Source of the DNA: Flavobacterium xanthum
GTDB lineage: Bacteria > Bacteroidota > Bacteroidia > Flavobacteriales > Flavobacteriaceae
Direction of reading: 5' to 3'
Length of the DNA stretch: 64,000 nucleotides
NCBI RefSeq assembly: GCF_900142695.1
Contig: NZ_FRBU01000011.1
Location: 44,159-108,158, forward strand
Shown: piece after piece, positions 8,476 to 15,757 of the stretch
Position numbering within the stretch: position 1 is the stretch's first letter
Layout: every line of letters starts with the position of its first letter
Notes under the pieces: model-generated
Told to the model about the DNA's origin: nothing
The model's database searches: none
The model's input: only the letters and a program-made list of their open reading frames with translations
Translations under genes and position numbers: made by a program

Positions 8476-8964
8476 TTAAAAAATTAAATTGTTTTTAGAT
8501 TTTATTTTATTTGTTTCTACTATGTAAACTGCGGATATGCTGTCTATGGTATTTAATAGTAGTTGTATTTTGGATATGTCCATAGCATCGTTGTTCTTTT
8601 CAATTTTCAAAAAATAATCTACTTTTTTAAATTCAGGAAGTAAAAAAACTTTTGTTGCTACTTCTACAGTCACATTTGAAAATAGATTGTGAGTGATTCC
8701 TTTATTAAATTGGAGCACCTCATTTTTATTCTGAATTAAATTCCAGGAAATGCTACTTTCTTGAACATTATAATAAAATCTGGAAAAATTTGTTTGTCCT
8801 TCTTTTATAGTGATCTGAATTTCATTTTCACTTTTACTAAGATTCACTGGTAATTTTTGATTAATAAAAAAGGCCAATCGATAGTCCTCTAATGAAGTAT
8901 GAATTGCAAAAAGATAGTAATCTATTTCGTCAAATTCGCCAAGATCCAGTTTATGAATAGCCAT
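8476..8964 (-). CDS. IPExxxVDY family protein
   Basis: A 162-residue cytoplasmic protein with no signal peptide. It shows the family-naming motif in the form LPEFKKVDYFLKI (about residues 109-121), plus the N-terminal LGEFDEIDYYLFAIHT segment. The family is restricted to Bacteroidota and has no established function; it is repeatedly found between rnc and pyk, as here. The gene is 5 bases upstream of pyk and about 115 bases downstream of rnc. A near-consensus box (TATATTTA on the minus strand) lies just upstream. Confidence 0.85.
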   Translation of the reverse strand: MAIHKLDLGEFDEIDYYLFAIHTSLEDYRLAFFINQKLPVNLSKSENEIQITIKEGQTNFSRFYYNVQESSISWNLIQNKNEVLQFNKGITHNLFSNVTVEVATKVFLLPEFKKVDYFLKIEKNNDAMDISKIQLLLNTIDSISAVYIVETNKIKSKNNLIF

Positions 8965-9078
8965 TTTATGAAAAAATAAGATGTAAATATAGTATTTCTA
9001 GCGAAGTATTGGTCTCTTGAGAGAGGATGTTTTTGTTAATTTATGAACGATAACGTTATAGTTTTAAGAATAGTGAAG

Positions 9079-9819
9079 TTATTTTCTGTCCATTTTTTCT
9101 TGAAATGCAAAATAAGCACGCTGTGATGCTTTTTCTTCTGCTTTCTTTTTTGAAGTGGCTCTGGCTTTCGCAATTACTTTATCATCGATACTAAGCTTAA
9201 CACCAAAAAGGCGTTGTCCATCGATGGCATTGTCTTCGAAAATATCAAAATGAAATATTTTTTTTTCTTTTTGGCACCATTCGATGACTAAGCTTTTATA
9301 GCTGATTACTTTGCCTTCCAATCTGGCAATGTCCACGTACGGAATTATAACTCTCTTTTGAATGAATTTTTCGCAATATACATAACCACGGTCTAAGTAT
9401 ATTGCTCCCACTAGTGATTCAAAAATATTGCCATGAATGTTTTCGCCAAAATGCTGAAGAGGCACTTTACTTTCGATATATTGGACTAAATTTAGATCTT
9501 TTCCTAGTTCGTTTAAATGTTCTCTGCTTACAATCTTGGAGCGCATTTTAGTAAGATAACCTTCGTCACCTGCTGGGGCTTTATTGAATAAATGAGCAGC
9601 AATAACAGAACTTAGCATGGCATCTCCTAAAAATTCTAAACGTTCATAATTAATAGGATTCCCTAATATATCCAAACGATTTGAGGAGCGATGGGTGAAT
9701 GCCTTTTTGTAACAATCAAGATTTATGGGTGCAAATCCTAAGATCTTCTGAATAGAATCAAAAAAAATCCCGTCTTCTAGAGAACGGGATTTTGAAAATA
9801 TTTTTCTGATTATACGCAT
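9079..9819 (-). CDS. rnc: Ribonuclease III
   Basis: 246 residues. The nuclease domain (about 20-165) carries the signature ERLEFLGDAML (59-69, with catalytic acidic residues), AFTHRS, and the downstream acidic motif NIFESLVGAIYLDRGY. The double-stranded-RNA-binding domain (about 172-242) ends in RATSKKKAEEKASQRAY. It cuts double-stranded RNA, including rRNA precursors. The start ATG is 6 bases after the fabF stop, so it is translated from the fabF-rnc transcript. Confidence 0.96.
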   Translation of the reverse strand: MRIIRKIFSKSRSLEDGIFFDSIQKILGFAPINLDCYKKAFTHRSSNRLDILGNPINYERLEFLGDAMLSSVIAAHLFNKAPAGDEGYLTKMRSKIVSREHLNELGKDLNLVQYIESKVPLQHFGENIHGNIFESLVGAIYLDRGYVYCEKFIQKRVIIPYVDIARLEGKVISYKSLVIEWCQKEKKIFHFDIFEDNAIDGQRLFGVKLSIDDKVIAKARATSKKKAEEKASQRAYFAFQEKMDRK

Positions 9820-9825
9820 CTATAA

Positions 9826-11079
9826 TTAGATTTCTAATTTTTTTACTAATACACAAGCATTGTGACCTCCAAAACCAAAAGTATTACTCATAACAACGTT
9901 CATGTCTCTTTTCTGAGCTTTGTTGAAGGTGAAGTTTAGTTTAGAATCGATGTTTTCATCATCTGTAAAATGATTAATGGTAGGAGGTACTATTCCATAT
10001 TTTAACGAAAGAATCGAAGAGATAGTCTCTACTGCTCCGGCTGCGCCAAGTAAATGACCTGTCATGGATTTAGTAGAATTTAGATTCATCGTGTAGGCAT
10101 GTTCACCAAAAACATGCAATATTGCTTTAGATTCTGCCATGTCACCAAGGGGAGTAGAAGTTCCGTGCATATTCACACCATCTACATCAGTAGCTTGAAG
10201 ACCAGCATCTCTTAAACAATTTAGCATTACGTTTTTAGCGCCTAATCCATCAGGATGAGGTGCAGTTATGTGATAGGCATCAGCAGACATACCGCCACCG
10301 CCTATTTCGCAATAAATTTTAGCTCCACGCGCTATTGCATGTTCGTACTCTTCCAATACTAACGCGCCAGCACCTTCACCTAAAATAAAACCATCTCGGT
10401 CTTTATCCATGGGACGAGAAGCTGTTTTGGGATCGTCATTTCTGGTTGATAAGGCATGCATGGCATTAAAACCACCCATTCCTGCAATAGTTACTGCGGC
10501 TTCTGAGCCTCCAGTTACCATAGCGTCGGCATGACCTAATCTTATGTAATTAAAAGCATCTATAATTGCATTAGTGGAAGAAGCACAAGCAGAAACCGTT
10601 GTGAAGTTTGGACCTCTAAATCCGTATTTTATAGAAATGTGTCCACCGGCAATGTCAGAAATCATTTTAGGTATAAAGAAAGGATTGAATTTTGGTGTGC
10701 CATCTCCTGCCGCAAAGTTCAACATTTCGATTTGAAAGGTTTCCAAGCCTCCAATTCCAGAACCCCAAATAACACCTACACGATCCTTGTCTAATTTTTC
10801 GAAATTAAAACCAGCATCAATCACCGCTTCATCAGAGGAAACCATTGCGTATTGTGCATAGCGGTCCATTTTTCTAGCTTCTTTTCTATCTAAAAAATCT
10901 TCCGCATTAAAGTTTTTTAATTCACATGCAAACTGAGTTTTAAATTTTGAAGCATCAAAATAGGTTATTGGTGCGGCTCCACTAACACCGTTAATAAGTC
11001 CGTTCCAATATTCTTCAATATTATTTCCAATAGGTGTAAGAGCGCCTAAACCTGTTACTACAACTCGTCTTAATACCAT
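9826..11079 (-). CDS. fabF: 3-oxoacyl-[acyl-carrier-protein] synthase II
   Basis: 417 residues from the ATG at 11079 (MVLRRVVVTGLGALTPIG), matching the family length; an in-frame ATG 10 codons further upstream (11109) only adds an unconserved MFKVNKNKDF leader. The Cys-His-His triad is visible: Cys165 in TTVSACASSTNA, His in VNMHGTSTPLGD and His in KSMTGHLLGAAGA. The GFGGHNA loop is near the end. It condenses malonyl-ACP with acyl-ACP in fatty acid elongation. It lies between acpP (its substrate carrier) and rnc; a hairpin separates it from acpP. Confidence 0.97.
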   Translation of the reverse strand: MVLRRVVVTGLGALTPIGNNIEEYWNGLINGVSGAAPITYFDASKFKTQFACELKNFNAEDFLDRKEARKMDRYAQYAMVSSDEAVIDAGFNFEKLDKDRVGVIWGSGIGGLETFQIEMLNFAAGDGTPKFNPFFIPKMISDIAGGHISIKYGFRGPNFTTVSACASSTNAIIDAFNYIRLGHADAMVTGGSEAAVTIAGMGGFNAMHALSTRNDDPKTASRPMDKDRDGFILGEGAGALVLEEYEHAIARGAKIYCEIGGGGMSADAYHITAPHPDGLGAKNVMLNCLRDAGLQATDVDGVNMHGTSTPLGDMAESKAILHVFGEHAYTMNLNSTKSMTGHLLGAAGAVETISSILSLKYGIVPPTINHFTDDENIDSKLNFTFNKAQKRDMNVVMSNTFGFGGHNACVLVKKLEI

Positions 11080-11215
11080 AAAATCTTTATTTTTGTTAAC
11101 TTTAAACAAATAAAACCCATGCTTTCTTTACTGTATTATATTACAAAAGAGCCATGGGTGTTACAATAAATATAGTTTTGATTGAATTTCAATCTCGAAT
11201 TTAATTTTAAAAAAA

Positions 11216-11252
11216 TAATAACACCCGTTTACAGGATTGCAAACGGGTGTGT
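11216..11252 (-). terminator. Hairpin between acpP and fabF (terminator or attenuator)
   Basis: A perfect 10-base stem ACACCCGTTT / AAACGGGTGT with a 10-base loop. On the minus strand it is followed by a T-rich tract (TATTATTTTTTT). It starts 6 bases after the acpP stop. Because fabF lies downstream with no obvious promoter of its own, partial termination could set an acpP:fabF ratio. Confidence 0.75.
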
Positions 11253-11257
11253 CTTTA

Positions 11258-11494
11258 TTATTTTTTAGCTTCCTCGATGTAAGAGATTGCTTGACCTACA
11301 GTAGCGATGTTTTCTGCTTGATCATCTGGAATTTGAATGTCAAATTCTTTTTCGAATTCCATAATAAGCTCAACAGTGTCTAATGAGTCAGCTCCTAAAT
11401 CATTAGTGAAGCTTGCTTCTGTTACAACTTCGTTTTCGTCAACACCTAATTTGTCTACGATAATCGCTTTTACTCTTGATGCAATGTCTGACAT
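11258..11494 (-). CDS. acpP: Acyl carrier protein
   Basis: 78 residues, acidic and four-helical. The phosphopantetheine attachment site is Ser37 in [12 protein letters not shown]. It carries growing acyl chains in type II fatty acid synthesis and is found immediately before fabF, as in most bacteria. A complete TTG-N18-TATTTTTG promoter stands 31 bases upstream, and a strong hairpin follows, consistent with abundant independent expression. Confidence 0.97.
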   Translation of the reverse strand: MSDIASRVKAIIVDKLGVDENEVVTEASFTNDLGADSLDTVELIMEFEKEFDIQIPDDQAENIATVGQAISYIEEAKK

Positions 11495-11524
11495 AATCTT
11501 TAATTTTAGAATTTAATTTGTTGG

Positions 11525-11553
11525 CAAAAATAAAAAACTTTATTTTAAAACAA
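11525..11553 (-). promoter_or_regulatory. acpP promoter (TTG-N18-TATTTTTG)
   Basis: On the minus strand, TTG at 11553-11551 and TATTTTTG at 11532-11525 are separated by 18 bases. This is close to the Bacteroidota sigma-ABfr consensus (TTG, about 19 bases, TAnnTTTG). Confidence 0.7.
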
Positions 11554-11670
11554 CTATTTAGTTAATAAATGTGACATCTAATTTATGAAATTTATTTTAA
11601 CAAAGCAGACGCAATGTTATTTATTTTCAATTATTATGCTTTTTTTTGTACAATTAAAAGAGACTAGGTT

Positions 11671-12234
11671 ATGAAAAAAATTGTTGTTTTTGCTTCTGGA
11701 TCGGGTACTAACGCTGAAAACATCATGCAGTTTTTCGAAAAAACTGAAACTGGAAGTGTCGTGGCTGTTTTTACAAACAACCCAACTGCTGGTGTAATTG
11801 AGAAAGCAAAAAAGTATAGCGTACCATTAGAAATTTTCTCGAAAGAAGACTTAAATGAAGGTGAAGTATTACAAATATTAAATAATTTCAAACCGGATTG
11901 GATTGTTTTGGCAGGATTTTTATTGAAATTTCCCAAAAACATCATAAGTGCTTATCCCAATAAGATCATAAACATTCATCCCGCCTTGTTGCCTAAGTAT
12001 GGAGGAAAGGGAATGTATGGCATGCATATTCACAGATCAGTTGTTGAAAATAAGGAAAAGGAAACGGGAATTACCATTCATTTTGTAAATGAAAATTATG
12101 ATGAAGGGAATATTATTTTTCAGCAAAGTTTTGTTTTAACGGGCGACGAAACAGCAGAAGAAGTAGCCACAAAAATACATCAATTAGAACAAAAATATTT
12201 CCCGGAAATAATTAAAAAATTGCTAGAAGAGTAA
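11671..12234 (+). CDS. purN: Phosphoribosylglycinamide formyltransferase
   Basis: 187 residues, typical PurN size. An N-terminal FASGSGTNAENI loop binds the phosphoribosyl part. The formyl-transfer site is visible as INIHPALLPKYGG (His) and the later VNENYDEGNIIFQ (Asp). It transfers a formyl group from 10-formyl-THF to GAR in purine synthesis. It is divergent from acpP and followed by rnhA 84 bases later. Confidence 0.95.
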   Translation: MKKIVVFASGSGTNAENIMQFFEKTETGSVVAVFTNNPTAGVIEKAKKYSVPLEIFSKEDLNEGEVLQILNNFKPDWIVLAGFLLKFPKNIISAYPNKIINIHPALLPKYGGKGMYGMHIHRSVVENKEKETGITIHFVNENYDEGNIIFQQSFVLTGDETAEEVATKIHQLEQKYFPEIIKKLLEE

Positions 12235-12318
12235 GTTAAAAGATTTCCTAAAAAGCTATTAGTATGATTATAAAAAAATCTGGTAATTTAAAAAGTTCAC
12301 TAAGTCTAAAAATTCAAT

Positions 12319-12795
12319 ATGGAACACGAAGTGCATATATACACAGATGGAGCTGCTAAAGGAAATCCCGGAAATGGGGGTTATGGAGTAGTGATGGAAT
12401 GGGTAGGAAAACCGTACAAGAAAGAATTCTATGAAGGGTTTAGATTAACAACCAATAATAGAATGGAGCTTTTGGCGGTTATTGTCGGTCTTGAAAAATT
12501 GAAAAACGCGAATACCAAAGTCTTAGTTGTGTCTGATTCTAAATATGTGGTCGATTCGGTAGAGAAAAAATGGGTTCTGGGATGGGAGAAAAAAGGATTT
12601 GTAAACCGGAAAAATTCCGATTTGTGGGAACGTTTTTTAGTGATATATAGAATACAGAAAGTTGATTTCAAATGGATCAAAGGACATAACAATCATCCTC
12701 AAAACGAGAGATGTGATGAATTAGCCGTTATGGCTTCGATGCAAAATCAACTTTCTGTGGATTCTTTTTATGAAACTATGGCTTCTAAAGAATAA
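12319..12795 (+). CDS. rnhA: Ribonuclease HI
   Basis: 158 residues. Catalytic acidic residues are visible: Asp10 in IYTDGAAKGNPG, Glu50 in NNRMELLAV, Asp73 in VVSDSKYVVDS, and the final Asp in NERCDELAV after the WIKGHNNHPQNE loop. It removes RNA from RNA-DNA hybrids. It is monocistronic or follows purN; a long hairpin terminates it. Confidence 0.95.
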   Translation: MEHEVHIYTDGAAKGNPGNGGYGVVMEWVGKPYKKEFYEGFRLTTNNRMELLAVIVGLEKLKNANTKVLVVSDSKYVVDSVEKKWVLGWEKKGFVNRKNSDLWERFLVIYRIQKVDFKWIKGHNNHPQNERCDELAVMASMQNQLSVDSFYETMASKE

Positions 12796-12796
12796 A

Positions 12797-12840
12797 AAAA
12801 TAACGTACAAAAAAACAATGTTTTTGATACGTTATTTTAT
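12797..12840. terminator. Bidirectional terminator
   Basis: Paired segments AAATAACGTA / TACGTTATTT plus an inner AAAAACA / TGTTTTT stem, between the convergent rnhA and DUF6249 genes. Confidence 0.8.
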
Positions 12841-12859
12841 TTGCTTATTTGAGCTTTAT

Positions 12860-13207
12860 TTATCCTTTATCTAAATCTTTAGCATTACGAAATCCTAACA
12901 GTAAGCCAATTCCTGCCATGATAAAAATAATCGAAGGATAAACTGCGCCATCTTTTAGAGACGTGTAAGTTGTTATTAGTAAAGCAATAAAAATTCCAAC
13001 GCCACAGCCGATTAGTAAAAAGGCCAGGTTAACAACAAAGATTTTCCACATCGGGATACCTTTTTCTCTGGCTTGCAAAAAAATACTGGCATCAACACCT
13101 TTTTCAATTAGTGCTAAACGTTCTCTGTTTCTTGTTGAATAAATAAGATAAACGATCCCGAAGATCATTAGAAAAAAACTAAGTGGTATTAAAATTCCTG
13201 CTAACAT
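12860..13207 (-). CDS. DUF6249-type membrane protein
   Basis: 115 residues with three hydrophobic segments (about 3-24, 53-78 and 86-104). A cytoplasmic loop contains RNRERLALIEKGVDASIF, the pattern typical of small Bacteroidota proteins assigned to DUF6249. Function unknown. In many genomes such genes neighbour ECF sigma factor/anti-sigma pairs, and here the sigma gene at 13503 is divergent from it, so a functional link is possible but unproven. Confidence 0.75.
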   Translation of the reverse strand: MLAGILIPLSFFLMIFGIVYLIYSTRNRERLALIEKGVDASIFLQAREKGIPMWKIFVVNLAFLLIGCGVGIFIALLITTYTSLKDGAVYPSIIFIMAGIGLLLGFRNAKDLDKG

Positions 13208-13502
13208 AATATTTTGTTTTAATTGATTTGATACTTCATATGACGAGAGAAGTTTAAATAAGGTTACAGATTTTTTGAAAAAAGTTTCAAGTTTCAGGTT
13301 TATTTCTTTACAGAACTACTTGCGGGGATTTCATGTTCTCCGGAATGGCAATATTGCGCTGAAAAGCTAAATCACGTCTTTACTTTGAGTCTTGAAATAA
13401 AACTTATATTTACTTATATTACTTACATGTTTTAATTTTTATTGTATTTAAATATTTGTAATTTATTGTAACCTAAACCAGCAAGGTGTCGTCCTATAGA
13501 AT
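13208..13502. other. Divergent intergenic region upstream of the ECF sigma factor
   Basis: 295 bases without a gene. Its last 35 bases hold an ECF-type promoter pattern (annotated separately). The rest shows short imperfect repeats of AAGTTTCA near 13280 and nothing else that I can support. Confidence 0.5.
13468..13493 (+). promoter_or_regulatory. Candidate ECF-sigma-dependent promoter (GTAAC-N17-CGTC)
   Basis: GTAAC at 13468-13472 and CGTC at 13490-13493 are spaced 17 bases apart. AAC / CGTC with a 16-17 base spacer is the well-known ECF promoter pattern. The predicted start point is only a few bases before the ATG of the sigma gene at 13503, suggesting autoregulation. Confidence 0.5.
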
Positions 13503-14090
13503 ATGAGTACATTAGAAGATCAGCATTATATCAATTTAATTATACAGGGTGACCACAATGCGTTTGCTGTGTTAGTAAATCGTTATAAGAATATGATCTT
13601 CAGCTTAGCGCTCCAAATGGTTAAAAACCGTGAAGAAGCCGAAGATGTTTCTCAAGAGACCTTTCTTAAGATTTACAATTCTTTAAGCAAGTTTAAAGGA
13701 GATTCTAAATTTTCAACTTGGAGTTATAAAATTGCTTATCACACCTGCTTAGACCATTTGAAGAAAAATAAAAAGGAAGAAAACAATATTTCGATAGAGG
13801 AGTTTTCGGTACAATTAACTAAAACGATGGATAATGCATTGAGTGCATTAGAAGATAAAGAACGACAACAGACTATTCAAAATTGCTTAAATTTGTTGCC
13901 AAACGACGAAAACTTCCTGCTGACGCTGTTTTATTTTGATGAAAAGAATTTACAAGAAATTGGAAAAATCATGAATATTTCGGCCAACAATGCCAAAGTA
14001 AAACTATTCAGAAGTAGGCAAAAATTAGCGGTTATCCTTAAAAAACAATTAGAACCTGAAATACTGGAGTGTTATGAAAGAGAGCGATAA
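13503..14090 (+). CDS. ECF-type RNA polymerase sigma factor
   Basis: 195 residues. Region 2 is about 22-90 (NRYKNMIFSLALQMVKNREEAEDVSQETFLKIY, then WSYKIAYHTCLDHLKK). Region 4 is about 128-185, a helix-turn-helix around LQEIGKIMNISANNAKVKLFRSRQKL. The sequence between them is short, as in ECF factors. It would direct RNA polymerase to a stress-type regulon. The last 17 bases overlap the start of the next gene, which encodes a membrane protein: the usual arrangement of a sigma factor and its anti-sigma factor. An ECF-like promoter lies just upstream. Confidence 0.92.
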   Translation: MSTLEDQHYINLIIQGDHNAFAVLVNRYKNMIFSLALQMVKNREEAEDVSQETFLKIYNSLSKFKGDSKFSTWSYKIAYHTCLDHLKKNKKEENNISIEEFSVQLTKTMDNALSALEDKERQQTIQNCLNLLPNDENFLLTLFYFDEKNLQEIGKIMNISANNAKVKLFRSRQKLAVILKKQLEPEILECYERER

Positions 14091-14466
14091 AAACATAGAA
14101 AATCTTATTGATAAAATGATGGCCGAAAGCAGTTTGGAATCGCCATCAATTGACTTCACTTCAAAAATAATGGTTAAGGTTTTAGCTGCCAAAAAAAGTA
14201 AAATCAAAGCATACAAACCTTTAATTTCAAAACAAACCTGGTTCCTTATTATTGGGGTGTTAATTGTTTTGGTTGTTTGTGCCTTTATGTCTAGTGGTGA
14301 ATATGACCTGAAAACAAACAAATTGTTTACAGAGAAAATTTCTGATTTGTTTTCAGGAATTGATATTTCGAAAAACATTTTATACGCTATTTTAATTGTT
14401 CCTTTTATGGTTTTGATTCAAATACCTTTATTGAAGAACTATTACAATAAGAGATGTCAGTTGTAA
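14074..14466 (+). CDS. Two-helix membrane protein, probable anti-sigma factor
   Basis: 130 residues: a charged N-terminal cytoplasmic part (about 1-48) and two membrane helices, about 52-70 (TWFLIIGVLIVLVVCAFMS) and 100-119. It starts inside the sigma factor gene with a 17-base overlap, so translation is coupled. Position and topology suggest it holds the sigma factor at the membrane. No zinc-binding HxxxCxxC anti-sigma motif is present, so the assignment is by context. Confidence 0.65.
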   Translation: MKESDKNIENLIDKMMAESSLESPSIDFTSKIMVKVLAAKKSKIKAYKPLISKQTWFLIIGVLIVLVVCAFMSSGEYDLKTNKLFTEKISDLFSGIDISKNILYAILIVPFMVLIQIPLLKNYYNKRCQL

Positions 14467-14651
14467 TTTTTATTTTTTCGATCATTAATCAAAAAACATT
14501 TAAAATCTTTATTCCAGAAAAAGAGTTGTTTCTTAAAAGAAAAAAAACTTAATTTAATCAATCAAAAAAACAAGATAATTTGCTCATTTACAATACTTTT
14601 AACTTCAAAATTGTTAATGGTTTTTTATGAAAATTTTGAGAGTGTAAACCG

Positions 14652-14682
14652 TTGCAATATTGTAACTTATGAAGTATCTTTG
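14652..14682 (+). promoter_or_regulatory. Promoter of the PfkB-type kinase (TTG-N20-TATCTTTG)
   Basis: TTG at 14652-14654 and TATCTTTG at 14675-14682, spaced 20 bases, 23 bases before the ATG at 14706. Confidence 0.7.
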
Positions 14683-14705
14683 CACCCTAATTCGAAATTC
14701 ATAAA

Positions 14706-15629
14706 ATGAATAAATTATTGATTGTTGGAACAGTAGCTTTTGACGCAATTGAAACTCCATTCGGAAAAACTGATAAAATTTTAGGTGGTGCGGGAACTTA
14801 TATTGGTTTATCTGCTTCTTTTTTTAACTTGCAATCTGCTATCGTCTCTGTAGTTGGCGATGATTTTCCGCAAGAATATCTAGATTTATTGACAGCAAGA
14901 AATATTGATATTTCTGGTCTTGAAGTTGTTAGAGGAGGAAAAACCTTCTTTTGGAGTGGTCGCTATCACAACGACTTGAATTCAAGAGATACGCTAGACA
15001 CACAATTAAATGTTTTGGCTGATTTTCAACCAAAAGTTCCTCAAGATTATAAAAATGCCGAAATAGTAATGTTAGGAAACTTACATCCACTAGTACAAAG
15101 CAGTGTTTTGGACCAAATGGAAACACAACCTAAATTAGTAGTATTGGATACTATGAACTTTTGGATGGATTGTGCATTGCCGGAATTGATGGACGTAATA
15201 AAACGGGTAGATGTAATTACAATCAATGATGAGGAAGCAAGACAGCTTTCTGGAGAATATTCTCTAGTAAAAGCAGCGGCAAAAATTCAGACGATGGGGC
15301 CTGAGTACGTCGTAATTAAAAAAGGAGAACATGGCGCTTTGTTATTTCACAATAAAGAAGTTTTCTTTGCTCCCGCTTTACCACTTGAAGAAGTTTTTGA
15401 TCCAACTGGAGCAGGAGACACCTTTGCCGGAGGTTTTGCTGGCTACTTAACTCAGAGTGAAAATATTTCATTCGAAAACATGAAAAATGCAATTATTCAA
15501 GGATCTAATTTGGCCTCCTTTTGTGTGGAGAAATTTGGAACCGAGAGAATGGTTGATTTAGATAAAGAGGAAGTAATATCCAGATTGCAACAATTCAAAT
15601 CACTGACACAATTTGACATAGAATTATAA
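14706..15629 (+). CDS. PfkB-family carbohydrate/nucleoside kinase
   Basis: 307 residues with the ribokinase fold. The N-terminal GGAGTYIGLSASFF substrate motif and the C-terminal DPTGAGDTFAGGFAGYL motif (anion hole and catalytic Asp of the PfkB family) are clear. It phosphorylates a sugar, nucleoside or similar alcohol with ATP. The specific substrate cannot be read from sequence. The neighbouring purF-type gene, 128 bases downstream on the same strand, hints at a link to ribose/purine metabolism, but a hairpin terminator lies between them. Confidence 0.88.
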   Translation: MNKLLIVGTVAFDAIETPFGKTDKILGGAGTYIGLSASFFNLQSAIVSVVGDDFPQEYLDLLTARNIDISGLEVVRGGKTFFWSGRYHNDLNSRDTLDTQLNVLADFQPKVPQDYKNAEIVMLGNLHPLVQSSVLDQMETQPKLVVLDTMNFWMDCALPELMDVIKRVDVITINDEEARQLSGEYSLVKAAAKIQTMGPEYVVIKKGEHGALLFHNKEVFFAPALPLEEVFDPTGAGDTFAGGFAGYLTQSENISFENMKNAIIQGSNLASFCVEKFGTERMVDLDKEEVISRLQQFKSLTQFDIEL

Positions 15630-15636
15630 TATATTG

Positions 15637-15660
15637 AAACCTCGGAAACGGGGTTTTTTT
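15637..15660 (+). terminator. Intrinsic terminator
   Basis: Stem AAACCTC / GGGGTTT (one T-G wobble), six-base loop, followed by a T run, 8 bases after the kinase stop codon. Confidence 0.65.
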
Positions 15661-15757
15661 GTTAAATAAAATTAGCAGGGAATTACATCTGATTTACCGT
15701 TTTTTTTAATCAGGTCAAATTATTTTAGAATAACACAACAACACAAACAACTTTACA

